DNA from: Symbiodinium sp. CCMP2592
Lineage: Eukaryota; Sar; Dinophyceae; Suessiales; Symbiodiniaceae
Direction: 5' to 3'
Assembly (NCBI GenBank): GCA_905221615.1
Contig: CAJNDT010000003.1
Coordinates: 532,640-596,639, forward strand
Length of the DNA stretch: 64,000 bases
The position numbers and the translations under genes were made by a program. Below, one piece after another: positions 40,703-51,060 of this stretch (positions are counted from its first letter, which is position 1; each line of letters starts with the position of its first letter). The notes beneath the pieces are model-generated. The model ran no database searches. It was given only the letters and a program-made list of their open reading frames with translations, and was not told the DNA's origin.

Positions 40703-43700
40703 CGCTGGAGTATGTAAGAAAGTCTTTGCAAGGGACAAATATCACCAGCCGCAAAGGTGGCTGAGAGGCGGACGCCGATATGGTTCTGGCGTCCTTCGTC
40801 GGCCGCCTGCTTCTTGGAACACCTCTGCAACCTCCAAGTGCGGGTAGGATTGCGGACGATCCACAAGTAGCCGGACCACCAAAAGCAGCACTTGCACCGG
40901 GAGAGGGGCGCTGCAATATTGTAGCGGCGAAAGATGCCGTCCCGGGCCACCTAATGCCATCACAATGAAGCTGCCGTCCCTTGCCATGGTATTGTCCAGA
41001 GTGGCTTGGTCTGCATGCTGCCACTGGGCTTTTTTTTGGCGTGGGCGGGCCTCGTTGACTACGGCTGTAGCACTCGGTCCCTACAAACCAAACAAACCAT
41101 CAAACGAACAAAAACAGCGGTGAGAGGCGGCTCGACTAGAAGAGGCAATAAGCTAGCTGCGACGCACGCTGCCACAGGGCAACCATGTCGTCCACCAGCA
41201 GCCACCACCACACACCACCAGACCTGTGGCCTTGCGCACGAGAAGTCACAAGCTTACCGCAAGGTGCAGAAGCGGCTCACACATCAGTGGCCGCCTCATC
41301 CCTGGTGAGGCCTGTGAGGGTGGGGCGATGTCGGGTGGCGCGATCATCCAGTACCTGAAGCAGTGCATTCAGGTCATCTTGCCAAGACGTGAGCCCTTGG
41401 CTCCTGCGTAGCCTTCTAGACCGGGGGGGGGGGTGAAGCCGAGAGCAATTCTGCCTTCGGGCCGCTGGCGTCTGTGGGGCATTTAGGGATTGCAAGAAGG
41501 CCACTACTGATGGCAACAGCTGGCATGAGCGATGATTTTTTGGCGTGGGCGGGCCTCACAGACAGCAGTTGCTGCACTCGGTCCCAGTAAGAACTACAAG
41601 AACACAAAGAAACCTAAAGAAAGCTGTACAAAAGAATCCTGTCGGGTGAAACAGGCCGCGACTTGCAGACTTAGCCAACAGGGATCGTTCGGCCTTTCAG
41701 GGGTGGCTTCTCTCAGTTGTCCTTTTCCAGAAAGAGCAGCTTGAAACATGCATCCATCAACCAGCACGCTTCATGGCCGACGCGTAGCGTAGAAGCGGCT
41801 CAGCTTCGACATATGCTCCAGCCAAAGGCGCCGCACTTGAGCAGGCACAGCCTCCCAACATGGGTCACGCAAGAGCGTCCCAGTGTGAGCACCATATGAC
41901 GGAGGCGCCTCGTAGAGGCAAACCAGCCCATTCTTGGCGTATCAATCGTAACAGACCCGGCATCCCAATGGTGGGCATCACACGGGTCAAGAAAGAACTG
42001 CTCTTCTTTGGTTCGGCCCAGCTTCCCAACATGTGGGTCTCGCAAGGGCAGCACACCAAACCGCAATGAAACCCAGTACCGCAGTCGGCTGGCCAGCCGG
42101 GTCATGGCTCCACTAGCAAGCCAGGCCCAGCTTCCCAGTGTGGGCATCGCCAAGCCAATGGATGACATTCGCGCTTAAGTAGTGCTCCCCAGAAAATGAC
42201 CGAAGTTTACGTAACCCCAAACCAGGAACACGAGGGGGCATACTGTGAGCATTGTCATGAATTGAAACTTGTACAACCTGGGGACCTGGAGCTGACCGAG
42301 TTGCTACGCACCAATTCTGTACGCCTGGTTTTCACACACCACTGACTATGAACTCTATATAAACATAGACTCGCGAAACGCCCAACTTTTGATGGACGAA
42401 ATTCTGCCAGAGCCGAAAACGTTGGCTGTGGCGGAAAAACAAAAAACGCAAAACATTGGAAAAACCATATTTTTTTCAAATTCGCCAAAATCGGTTCAAA
42501 CACCAAAAAAACCGTGGGAGCACAGGTGGGGAGGTGGCGGGGAGTCGGGGAGAGTCGGGGGCAGCCGGGAGAGCCGGGGAGAGTCGGGAAGAGTCCAACA
42601 ACAGCTCGCTTCCAACAGCAAAGCTGGACAAAGAAGTCGGAGAGAGTCGGGGAGAGTCGGGTCGGACGCCCCCGGCGCGCCCGGGCCCTCCCCGTCCCGA
42701 AATTCCGCCCCTTCCGCCGCCGGCAGTGTGTCGGACCGCGCCGCGGAAAATTTGGCAGACGGTGGCGAGTTTGAACATTTTCTGCGAAAATTCTGGAAAA
42801 TAGTCGGATTTCGGAAGGTGACGAGCTTGTCCGAAACCTGCCGGCTCCGCCCTAACCGCAACCATAACCTACATTTCGCAGTTTAACACGTAGCGCCACA
42901 CATAAACCTTCCACCACTCGACAACAAACCCCATAATTGGTCAGGCGTTCCCAGCCTCCCACCCGCCCAATGGTATGGTCTGCTAGGGTGGGGGGGGGCC
43001 TGGCGTGTGCGGAAAGGGGTCGAGGCCTTTGGAGCTGCCACTGGATGGTGGGATGGTGCTGGCGGCCATGCAGGGGCGAGCCCTTCGCAAGCAAGCCGTA
43101 AACCCTATGACGCAGCGCGTACCCTTGTTTTGAGTAACCTTCAGTTGTACTTCAAACCCTACACCCAACCATAAACCCCACCTAACTGTAGGCTCTGAGC
43201 CTAAAGCAGAACATACACCGCAAATCCTCCCTAAGCCCTTGTCGACTCGAAGCGTTATACCTTGTAACCGCAAACCCAACACTCAAAAGCTTATTTTTTT
43301 GGCGTGGGCGGGCCTCAAAGACAGCCGTTGCTGCACTCGGTCCCAGTAAGAACTAAAGAATGGCAATAAGACATTGTACAAAAAATCATGACTACGCATC
43401 TGCTGGTGAAACAAGTCGCGACTTGCAGACTTAGCCGGCAGTGGTCGTTCGACTAGTGTGTTCGATCCGAAACTACGCCCCTCGCTCAGGTGCCCTGCTA
43501 CTCAGTAATACTGAGTCGCGCAATGGCATCCATTCGCAATAGTTGCATTGGCGGCTGGTGCAGTGGCGGCAGGCCGGTTGACAAGCACACAAAGCCCAGC
43601 TTCCCAGTGGGGTCTCGCAAGGGCGGTGCACAGACAAAAAACTGGCGGCAGCAAGGCCCGAAATTAACCAGGTTCGCACAAGCAATGGCCACAACTGCAT

Positions 43701-43966
43701 CTGTAGCCCAGCTTCCCATCGCGTGGGCATCGCAAGGGCATCGTTTGCGGCATATTGTATCCAGGTTCAGCTTCCCACACACGTAAGGCAATAAGGCCCG
43801 CAAGGAACAGGGTACGTGCTAGCCATGAATGCAGCTGCCACCTTAGCCCAGCTTCCCACCCACATGGGTCTCGCAAGGGCAACATTTGTGGCACACGGGG
43901 CCAAAGTCCATCCTCCAACACGAGTGATCTGTACAAGGGCAGCACTCAATCGGCGCCCGCATCACT
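40703..43966. repeat. Dispersed-repeat region (two families), no gene recognised
   Basis: Family 1 starts with a T run and GGCGTGGGCGGGCCTC and continues through GCACTCGGTCCC; copies at about 41029, 41534 and 43291, the last two also sharing a downstream CGCGACTTGCAGACTTAGCC block. Family 2 is CAGCTTCCCA, 5-12 variable bases, GGG[TC][CA]TCGCAAGGGC; copies near 41850, 42020, 42127, 43597, 43708, 43767 (partial) and 43848. A GGGGAGAGTC minisatellite lies at 42538-42665. Confidence 0.8.
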
Positions 43967-44755
43967 CTAGCTCGGTAGGGCTGATACAGCAAACGGGGAG
44001 CGTAGGCGTGTAGTGGGTAGCTCACCCAACATGTCCACAGGAAAGTAGAGCCGGCCGGCCAGTCCCGGCCAGCTTACAGTCAAGGGCTGCATGGCTGTCT
44101 GAGCCGATCTGATGGCCACCTCTCCAAAGAATTCGGTGCCCTCGTATAATGCCAGGATAGCCCGGCAGACACGCCGTGACACCGGCGCTAGCTGGAGTAA
44201 GGCTTCCAAGTCAATTTGCCAGATAGTAGCACGTACCTGGAACCCCAGCCGCACAATTAACTGAAAGTTGGGCACCACATAAAAACCACGGAAGGCACAT
44301 CGCGCGAAGGCAGCCGAGACCTGTGCCTGGTATGCCGCCCACTGCTGCCGAAGGGCCCGGCCTGCTTCCCACTTCACTTGCGGATCGGTGGTAGATAGAT
44401 GCTGCCTGGAGATCTCCGACGGCGGGGCACCGAATAGCAGGCAAAGGGAGCGTCCAGAGATGTAGTGGATCATATTCTCCACATGAATGTCAGGGAGCAT
44501 GGTCATGGCCCGCCAACAGCCTACCCTCAGTGAGCTGAGATGCTGCGAGCCCTCGGCAAACAGGGCGCCGCTCTTTGCACATGCAAGCAGAGGTTCATCG
44601 CACATTCGGAAAATGCTCCCACGCTGACAACAGGACGCACTTTCTTCCACCAGCTTCATGTATGCACGGGGCACGTCCATGCGCGCAAGCTTCTCTCCTC
44701 GCTTTTGCAAGGTGAAGACGAGAAGCAGGAGCTCAGGGCCCGCATTTGGCAGTTG
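43967..44755 (-). CDS. Unidentified ORF, about 250-260 residues
   Basis: The minus frame is open from 44755 to the stop at 43967. The first ATG is at 44680, giving about 237 residues starting MDVPRAYMKLVEES. Composition is protein-like, with hydrophobic/charged alternation (HVENMIHYISGRSLCLLFGA, GFYVVPNFQLIVRLGFQVRA) and no low-complexity artefact. No domain is recognised and there is no clear neighbour. It may be a host gene fragment or part of a mobile element. A minus frame just upstream (44841-45104) might be another piece. The call rests on length and composition alone. Confidence 0.35.
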   Translation of the reverse strand, partial: QLPNAGPELLLLVFTLQKRGEKLARMDVPRAYMKLVEESASCCQRGSIFRMCDEPLLACAKSGALFAEGSQHLSSLRVGCWRAMTMLPDIHVENMIHYISGRSLCLLFGAPPSEISRQHLSTTDPQVKWEAGRALRQQWAAYQAQVSAAFARCAFRGFYVVPNFQLIVRLGFQVRATIWQIDLEALLQLAPVSRRVCRAILALYEGTEFFGEVAIRSAQTAMQPLTVSWPGLAGRLYFPVDMLGELPTTRLRSPFAVSALPS

Positions 44756-46897
44756 TCAAATTCTCACTTCGTGGTACACGCACATTCTGCAATCCAGTTT
44801 GCTGCGGTGCAGTGTTGCGTAAGCTAATGCACAGCTGCAGCTACAACTCTGCATGCATCTCAAGATCTTGAACCAGGAATACAAGGCCTGCCTCGGTCAA
44901 ATATCTCCACGAAGGTACAATCGCGTTGAAGCACAGAACATTTTCTGCAAGAACTCCCGGTCCCCGTGGCAAACCCTTGAAGGCACACACGGTATCCAGA
45001 CCCCAATTGGTTAAAGATGCCTCCCAATAAACCCTAAACCCGATAGCCGTGGCTCTCCTTCGCATCGCTTGCAGGATTCTGCCGTGCAGTGCTTGCTGTG
45101 GCATCGCTTGAACCGATTGCCGGCTCGGTCCTGGACCGCAACATGTTCTCTAAATTCTCAGGTACGACCTATCAGTATAACCTTCAATAACCTTCAAACA
45201 TAAGAGGCACCGATGCCTCGGCTCAGGTGCGGATTTGCTTGTTCTGGATGTGCAGTGCCTTGCAAAGAAGCGGAAGCCACAAAAAAAACGGTGCTGCACT
45301 GAGAGACACGACAGAAGAGAGCCGCCAGGAGGAGAAACCGCAGACGTGGGGAGGCTTCCGGCAATCGAAACTGTCATCGAGACGAATTAAAAAGCTGATT
45401 GGGGCCCCTGGGCTCCGAGCCTCCAGGCACAAGAGGCAAAAGCAATCACTTCAAGCCCGGAAGAGCATGGTGGCACTGGTGTAGAAGCAAGCCATGCGAA
45501 GTGATAACACCATCCTCGGCACTTGAAACACTGAAGCCGATCAACCCTATATACGAACCTACGCCTAGGCCCCGTAAACTTTCTTAAGTCTCTTCATTCT
45601 GCCTGTAACACTTCCAGGCCCGGAGCTGGCTTCAGCTCCAGAGCAGATGGAATCGCACAGGTCTCCACGCGAACCTTGCAAAAAGCCAGTTGTGCTTAGT
45701 ACGGCGTAAACATCAGCACTTACACAGATGACAACCTGCCTTGGCGCCGTCACTTCGCCAAGTGTATCCACGGATAATGCCGCAAGTGGTGTTCAGTTTT
45801 TGCTTTAATTGCATGTGTCAGGCAGCACAGCATGTCGAGAGTTCTGCAGCAGAAGGAACAGTTTTGCTCAGCTTTCGTCTGGCTCATGCCTGATACTGCT
45901 GATTCGGGCTCCTACAGATTCTGTAGTACATGCACCGTTCCGCAAGACTTCAGTCCGCAAGTGCTACCGGTCTGTAGCTAGAACGGAAGGCGGAGCAACT
46001 CAGCAGAGACAGGCACGCAGCCCTAAGCCCTAAGCATCACAGCGGATCATGCATGAATGGTGTTGGCAGACTTCATTCACGGGTGCCCTGTCAGGGCCAG
46101 GTGGCAAGTGCCCCCGGCAAGTGCCCAAACCAGGAGCTCCACACAATCAAACCCGACAGGCAACGCTTTCCCCTTCCCAGCAATGTTGCTTGGCCGAGAG
46201 CGCTTCCACGTAGCGCCAAAGCCATGTGACTCGCAGCTCGAGGATCCGAACGAAGTGCCCCTTCATCCTCAACGAGGCCGGCCCGTGCCATCCTTCATAG
46301 GGTCTGCGATGATACGGATTGCCGCACTTGCCGTGCGTCTCGGAGCTGCTGTCCTGTCGGCATAGAAAGGACTATAGAAAGAATGAGCGTATCGGACTGA
46401 CGGCTGCATCTTGCTCGACAGACTCTGACTTGTTGCAAGCAGAGGGGGTGCTGATCTTACCATGACGCGTGCTCATGTCAATGTGCGCGCTGTTGACTTT
46501 TGGCTCCAAGCAGCTCGTGTGCAGAACAAGGACCACGGAGTCATGGAGGTTGCACATGTATATACCATGTACAGGCTCATTGAGAGAATGGGCACTGTTC
46601 CACATCAAGCCCTGTGTATGGAATTGCTCCATGAGCCGTAGGGCCGCAGAGAGCATCTGCATAGCAGTTAGTCAGTTAGTCTCTCATACGAGTAGTCCAT
46701 GGCGGCCCCACTTGTTCAGTTGAGCGCTCTGCTGCGGGGAGTCGAGCAGCAGAGCGACAAATTGCAGGGCACTCGGGCATTGTCGGTCAGCCGGACTTGG
46801 TCCTGACGGAACTCTTTGCGGGCCGGGCAAGCATTATTGTCACAAGCGTAGCGACAAAGCGGCTCCAACAGGAGTCTTCGAGGAGAACGAAAGCAGG
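44756..46897. other. No gene recognised
   Basis: Several 60-100 codon frames on both strands; none has a recognisable domain or extends convincingly. No repeats stand out. Confidence 0.4.
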
Positions 46898-47712
46898 ATG
46901 GATGGGACAAAGTCGCTTCTGCAGATCCACATTCAATGCAAGGCCTGTGGGACCAAGTTGGCACGTGTAGTCGCCAGTGATACGATTGAGCGACTCTATC
47001 TGGACATGAGGTCGGTGTTATCCAACGACAAGGCTTCCACTCCTGTTCCAGCCGGGAGGGACGAACAAGCTGATGCCTGATGACGCAAAAGCCGTCTGCG
47101 AGCTTGCGCACCGCCCCGCGCTGGACCGATTCCAATCACAGCAGTTGCTTCAGAATGTGCGTACACCAAGTGCAGTGCCACGAGAAGCACGACTTCGCCA
47201 TGTCCGTCCACATCTACAAGAGCTGCACTGACGAGTTTGCTTTTGCCAAACCGTCAGGTGGCGGTCTTGCCAAAGGCTCTCCAAAAAACGACTTCTTCTG
47301 GAACATTGACTTGTCGGACAGCCATCCAAAGGTCCAAGAGGTGGGCACCCCGGAAGGGCCGAGGGATTTTGTGTCCGATGTCTTGCAGCTGTGCGCGGGC
47401 CATTGGACTTATATGGCCTTCCAGATTTGTCAGCAGCACAACGGTCGAAGGTTGATCGTGAAACGGCTTTGCTTTGCCGACAGATTTGGTTGCATGCTGT
47501 GGCGACGGCAGGTCGCAAGGTTAGGCCGCCAGCTGGAGTTACTAGGCTTGAGGTTGGCTTTCTGCTTGAGCACCCGATGCTTATTGATCGCTACGTGCCT
47601 CCTTCGCATGCCTTGTTTGGTCAGGTCCCTAGTTTTTGGAATACTGGACTTTGGAATTCCTATGCCGATGAAGCAGGGTTGTTTGAAGTTCATGTCTACA
47701 AGGGGGATTTAG
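46898..47712 (+). other. Possible decayed coding region upstream of the Copia fragment
   Basis: Two plus frames (46898-47080 and 47080-47712) have protein-like text: HIQCKACGTKLARVVASD in the first and FFWNIDLSDSHPKVQEVGTP, DVLQLCAGHWTYMAFQICQQ in the second. They are in different phases and I do not recognise a family. They may be remains of the gene into which the Copia fragment was inserted. Confidence 0.3.
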
Positions 47713-48400
47713 AGCATGTGATAAGTAGGCCTACGACCTTAGGCACGAACTATGGTGATTTGCAGTACCTAGAGACCCTAAGCCTTGACAAGGGTTTGCG
47801 TGGTGTCACTGTGCAGGCAGCCGCTGCAGAGCCTGAGAGTGAGAGCAGTGGCATGCCTCATTTGCATCGCAAGTCCCATGAGTCAGCTCGATGGGCCCCT
47901 GGTTTTGCCCAAGCCGTGAGCATGAGCATCCAAAACTGGTCTAGGTGGTTCCGCATTGCTAAAACAAAGGCAGACGAACAGGCTTGGAGGGATCATGTGA
48001 AGAATAATCACCAACCGTTTCGGAAGGACTGTAGTGTGTGCATCAGAACTGCCGCCTCAGGACGCCGCCACGTTGGTGTGACTCACCCCTCGCAGTTCAC
48101 TCTGTCTGCGGATGTCTGTGGACCTCTGAAGGTGCCAGCTGTTGACCCGGAAGGTAGGTCAAAGGCGCCGAAGAAGTTCAAGTATTTTCTAGCTGCTTCG
48201 TATCGCTTTCCTCGTTTGCACGGCATGCCCGAAATTTCAGACCCCTTAGATGAGGTAGATCTCTCCAAGGAGGAGCCGCTGGACGATTTCCTTGAGGGTG
48301 CAGGTACAGGGCTAACTGAAGAAGAAGCGAGGGATATCTTAGAGAATCTTAGTGAAGATGATGCCCCACCTCTTCCGCCTCCACCACATGCTCCGGACGA
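47391..48400 (+). pseudogene. Copia-type integrase N-terminal fragment
   Basis: The reading frame runs 47391-48656, but only the part to about 48400 is Copia-like. It carries the integrase zinc-binding HHCC in DHVKNNHQPFRKDCSVC (H202, H207, C214, C217) and the start of the catalytic core TLSADVCGPLKVP with the first catalytic aspartate D241, then KYFLAASYRFP. The second Asp, the Glu, the RT and RNase H are absent: the sequence turns into an acidic, proline-rich stretch (EEEARDILENLSEDD, APPLPPPP) and then into ankyrin-like sequence in another phase. This is a truncated remnant of a second Copia lineage, on the opposite strand from the element at the right end of the window and clearly different from it in sequence. 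Confidence 0.72.
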
Positions 48401-48759
48401 CAGGGCTTTGGCGAGCCTTGAAGAAGGGCATGGACGACAAGTACACCATGACTGGGCTGGAGCACTTCCATTCCAAGCTCGACCCCAAGACTGGCCGAGC
48501 ACTCTTGCACTTCGCTGCAGAAGGGGAGCTGGTCAACGGTGCCAGGAGACTGCTAGAGCTCCGGGCAGACATCCATGCCCAGGACAACCAAGGCTGGACA
48601 CCCATGGGCTTGGCCATCCACAAATCCGTGGAACATGGCCAGCAAAAGGGTCTTGACATGGTCAGATTCTTGCTGGAGCAGCGCGCAGATCCTAAGGGTC
48701 AAGCTCATGCGCTGCTGGGCGGCAGCCGGGGGGTTAGCTCCTTGCCAACACTTCAATGA
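48352..48759 (+). CDS. Ankyrin-repeat protein fragment
   Basis: The convincing part starts near 48410 (RALKKGMDDKYTMTG). It contains one ankyrin repeat, TGRALLHFAAEGELVNGARR followed by LLELRADIHAQD, and most of another, NQGWTPMGLAIHKS...GLDMVRFLLEQRADPKG. Ankyrin repeats mediate protein-protein contacts. Only about two repeats remain, with no start of their own that I can defend, and the frame ends at 48759. It follows the Copia integrase fragment on the same strand in a different phase. Either the retroelement carried a host ankyrin sequence, or both are debris of separate events. Confidence 0.6.
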   Translation: MKMMPHLFRLHHMLRTTGLWRALKKGMDDKYTMTGLEHFHSKLDPKTGRALLHFAAEGELVNGARRLLELRADIHAQDNQGWTPMGLAIHKSVEHGQQKGLDMVRFLLEQRADPKGQAHALLGGSRGVSSLPTLQ

Positions 48760-49660
48760 TTCAGATGCCGGAGCAGTGCTTCTGCACACAGCTTTCAAAA
48801 AATGTGTTCAATGTCTCTAAATTTATGCACTATGTATTTGTATACGCATACACCTATACGAATCTTCCGATTATCTCTATCTCTACGCCTACTGCTAGCT
48901 CCATGCAGACCTCATGGAAACAGCAGCAAGACTTCCCTACGTCTCTGTGCACCTGAGGACTTCCAAACGAAGGCATTGCGCAACAGGCTCCTCGACCAAC
49001 CTGGGCGCCAACTCGCAACCACGATATTCGCATTCGGTGACTCGCTGCTGGCTCATGTCATGTGGAATGTAGCTGTGAGCAGCAAGCAAGCTGGCGACGC
49101 CCAGCCTGTGTGATTCCAGTTCTGCATTTCGAGGGCAAAGAAGAGAGGGAACATCCAGGTCGTGGGTCGAGGGGAAGGTGCTTGTGATATTGCTGCATCA
49201 GAAGTTAATTCAGTACTGTTGGAGAAGAAATCTGCTCGTCTCCCGACGAAAACCGCGAACCCTCGCCCCTCCTCACTGAGCCATTTACCCCTTACGCATG
49301 GAAAAGCCGAAGCCCCACATCTCACGAGCCCAAAGAAGCTCACCCGTCTCCCCTTGAGAAATTCCTGTGGGGATGGCGAAGACCGCGCTCATGACACCGG
49401 GCCAGACACCCAGGCGATGATGGCGAGGAGTATCAGGACCATTAACCTGTTTAGGGTTCAGGGTTGCCTGCGGTTTCCATGAATAAGGAGATGAGACGAG
49501 GGGCGCCGTGCCGTCGTGTCACACGCAGCACCGCACACATGCAAGTGCGACGATATGCAGTTTACATGGTGCAGCTTCATCTCACATCGTGAATTCTGGG
49601 GATCCAGCTTTCAGGATCTCATCGAGGCCCGAACCTTCGGGCATGGTGATCCCACCCCCA
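48760..49660. other. No gene recognised
   Basis: Short frames only. A lone GTTTAGGGTTCAGGGTT heptamer remnant lies at 49448-49465. Confidence 0.5.
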
Positions 49661-49670
49661 GACATCAAAG

Positions 49671-49830
49671 TATATCTGTGTGGGCCACCATCTCGGAGAC
49701 CATGACTTTTTCACGATCATCAACACAGGGCCCAAAGTGTATCTGTGTGGGCCACCATCTCGGAGACCATCATATTCAGCTTTTCTCGAAGTAGCTGTGT
49801 GGGCCGACCATCTCGGAGACCATCATCTCA
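49671..49830 (+). repeat. Three-copy tandem repeat, period about 60-66
   Basis: TGTGTGGGCCACCATCTCGG followed by AGACCAT occurs at about 49676, 49743 and 49797 (third copy with one inserted G, GGCCGACC). Spacers differ. Confidence 0.88.
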
Positions 49831-51060
49831 ACCGATTTCTTCTGACAGGTGGGCCATTCGCGGACATTTCAACACGGTCCCCAAGTTCGTCCGCTTGACA
49901 AAACACTCCGATACTGCAGGTTTGGTATCCCATGATGTTATGCACGCAATAACCGGTACCAGAAGCTGAGCAAATGCAGGAAGCTCCGTCTGCAAGTTGC
50001 AGGATGTCAGCTTCTGTTGCAAGCAAAAAGTGGTCGCAGGTGCGCTTTTTCGACTTTGAAAGTGGGAGCTCGTCAGAAATTACAAATGACCTGGGAAGCA
50101 CAGGTGTTCCTCGGACAGTGCTTCGGCCTCGTTGCGCTTTTCCGGACGACGATTTCACGCGGAACGCTCGCGATCTTCGCCCAGGTTCCATGCCGGCACG
50201 GGCTTTTTGGAGGCGCCCCGCGACAACTAAGTTTTTCGAAACCGCTTCATGTATCATGAAAACTTTGAGCGAGGCGTCGGGTGAGGCCGGCCCCTCGGCG
50301 CCTGTGTGCACTGAGTGCCTTGGGCGAGGCACTTCACCCTCGGTTCTTCTTGCAGCGGATTGTGTGTTGTTTGACCCCGACTGTGGACCGCCGGGGCAAA
50401 CCTTCTACCCGGCTGGGCCCACTTCTGTCCGGGCCCGACAAGCCACGACCTCCGTTGGGTCGAATGACTTAGGGGAAATGGACTGAGCCTCCGGAGCCTC
50501 AGGCGCCGGCGTACCAGTGGCAAAATGCACCGTGCAGTTTCGCATGGTCTTGTGCCTTAGCCTCTCGGCCAAGAGCCGTTCGGGCGTGCCGAGGTCACTC
50601 ACTGCTTCGCTGACGATGCACGGGTGAAAGTTTAAACCCTTAAACCAGTATACTTGTCACAGCACGGCGCGAGCTTCGGATTCTTTTCACACTACTCGCT
50701 CTGCTGTCAGGCTGTCTTGAGCCTACGTTTGACCTACGGAGATACGCAGTGAAACTGGTGCTAAATCGGGCATGAGGGAAAATTGAACATTCTGTTACGC
50801 CCTCATCACGTACACAGCATTGTCGTGTCACGTGATTCTGTGAAACTTTTCCTAACTTTTGTACTACTCTTGCTTCTGTTTTCGCATGCTCCTGTGAGCC
50901 TTCATCTTCACTTCTCACACGCTTCTTTAAGCACTTGTGGGACATCTTTATCATTTTCTTCCTTTGGTCTTCATCCTCACTCTTCTGATGTCCTATAGCA
51001 GATTTGCGAATTGTTTTCCACACACATTTGGCATGGACTCACTCCACTCTACGTGCACAC
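49831..51060. other. No firm gene; one possible ORF at 49974-50486 (+)
   Basis: The 170-codon plus frame (text KKWSQVRFFDFESGSSSEIT) is overlapped by a similar-length minus frame, so neither is called. The rest (50640-51060) shows no domain. Confidence 0.35.

Noticed and set aside
42389..42886. 165-codon plus frame rich in Gly/Ser/Arg
   Set aside because: Mostly translation of a GGGGAGAGTC minisatellite; the opposite strand is open as well.
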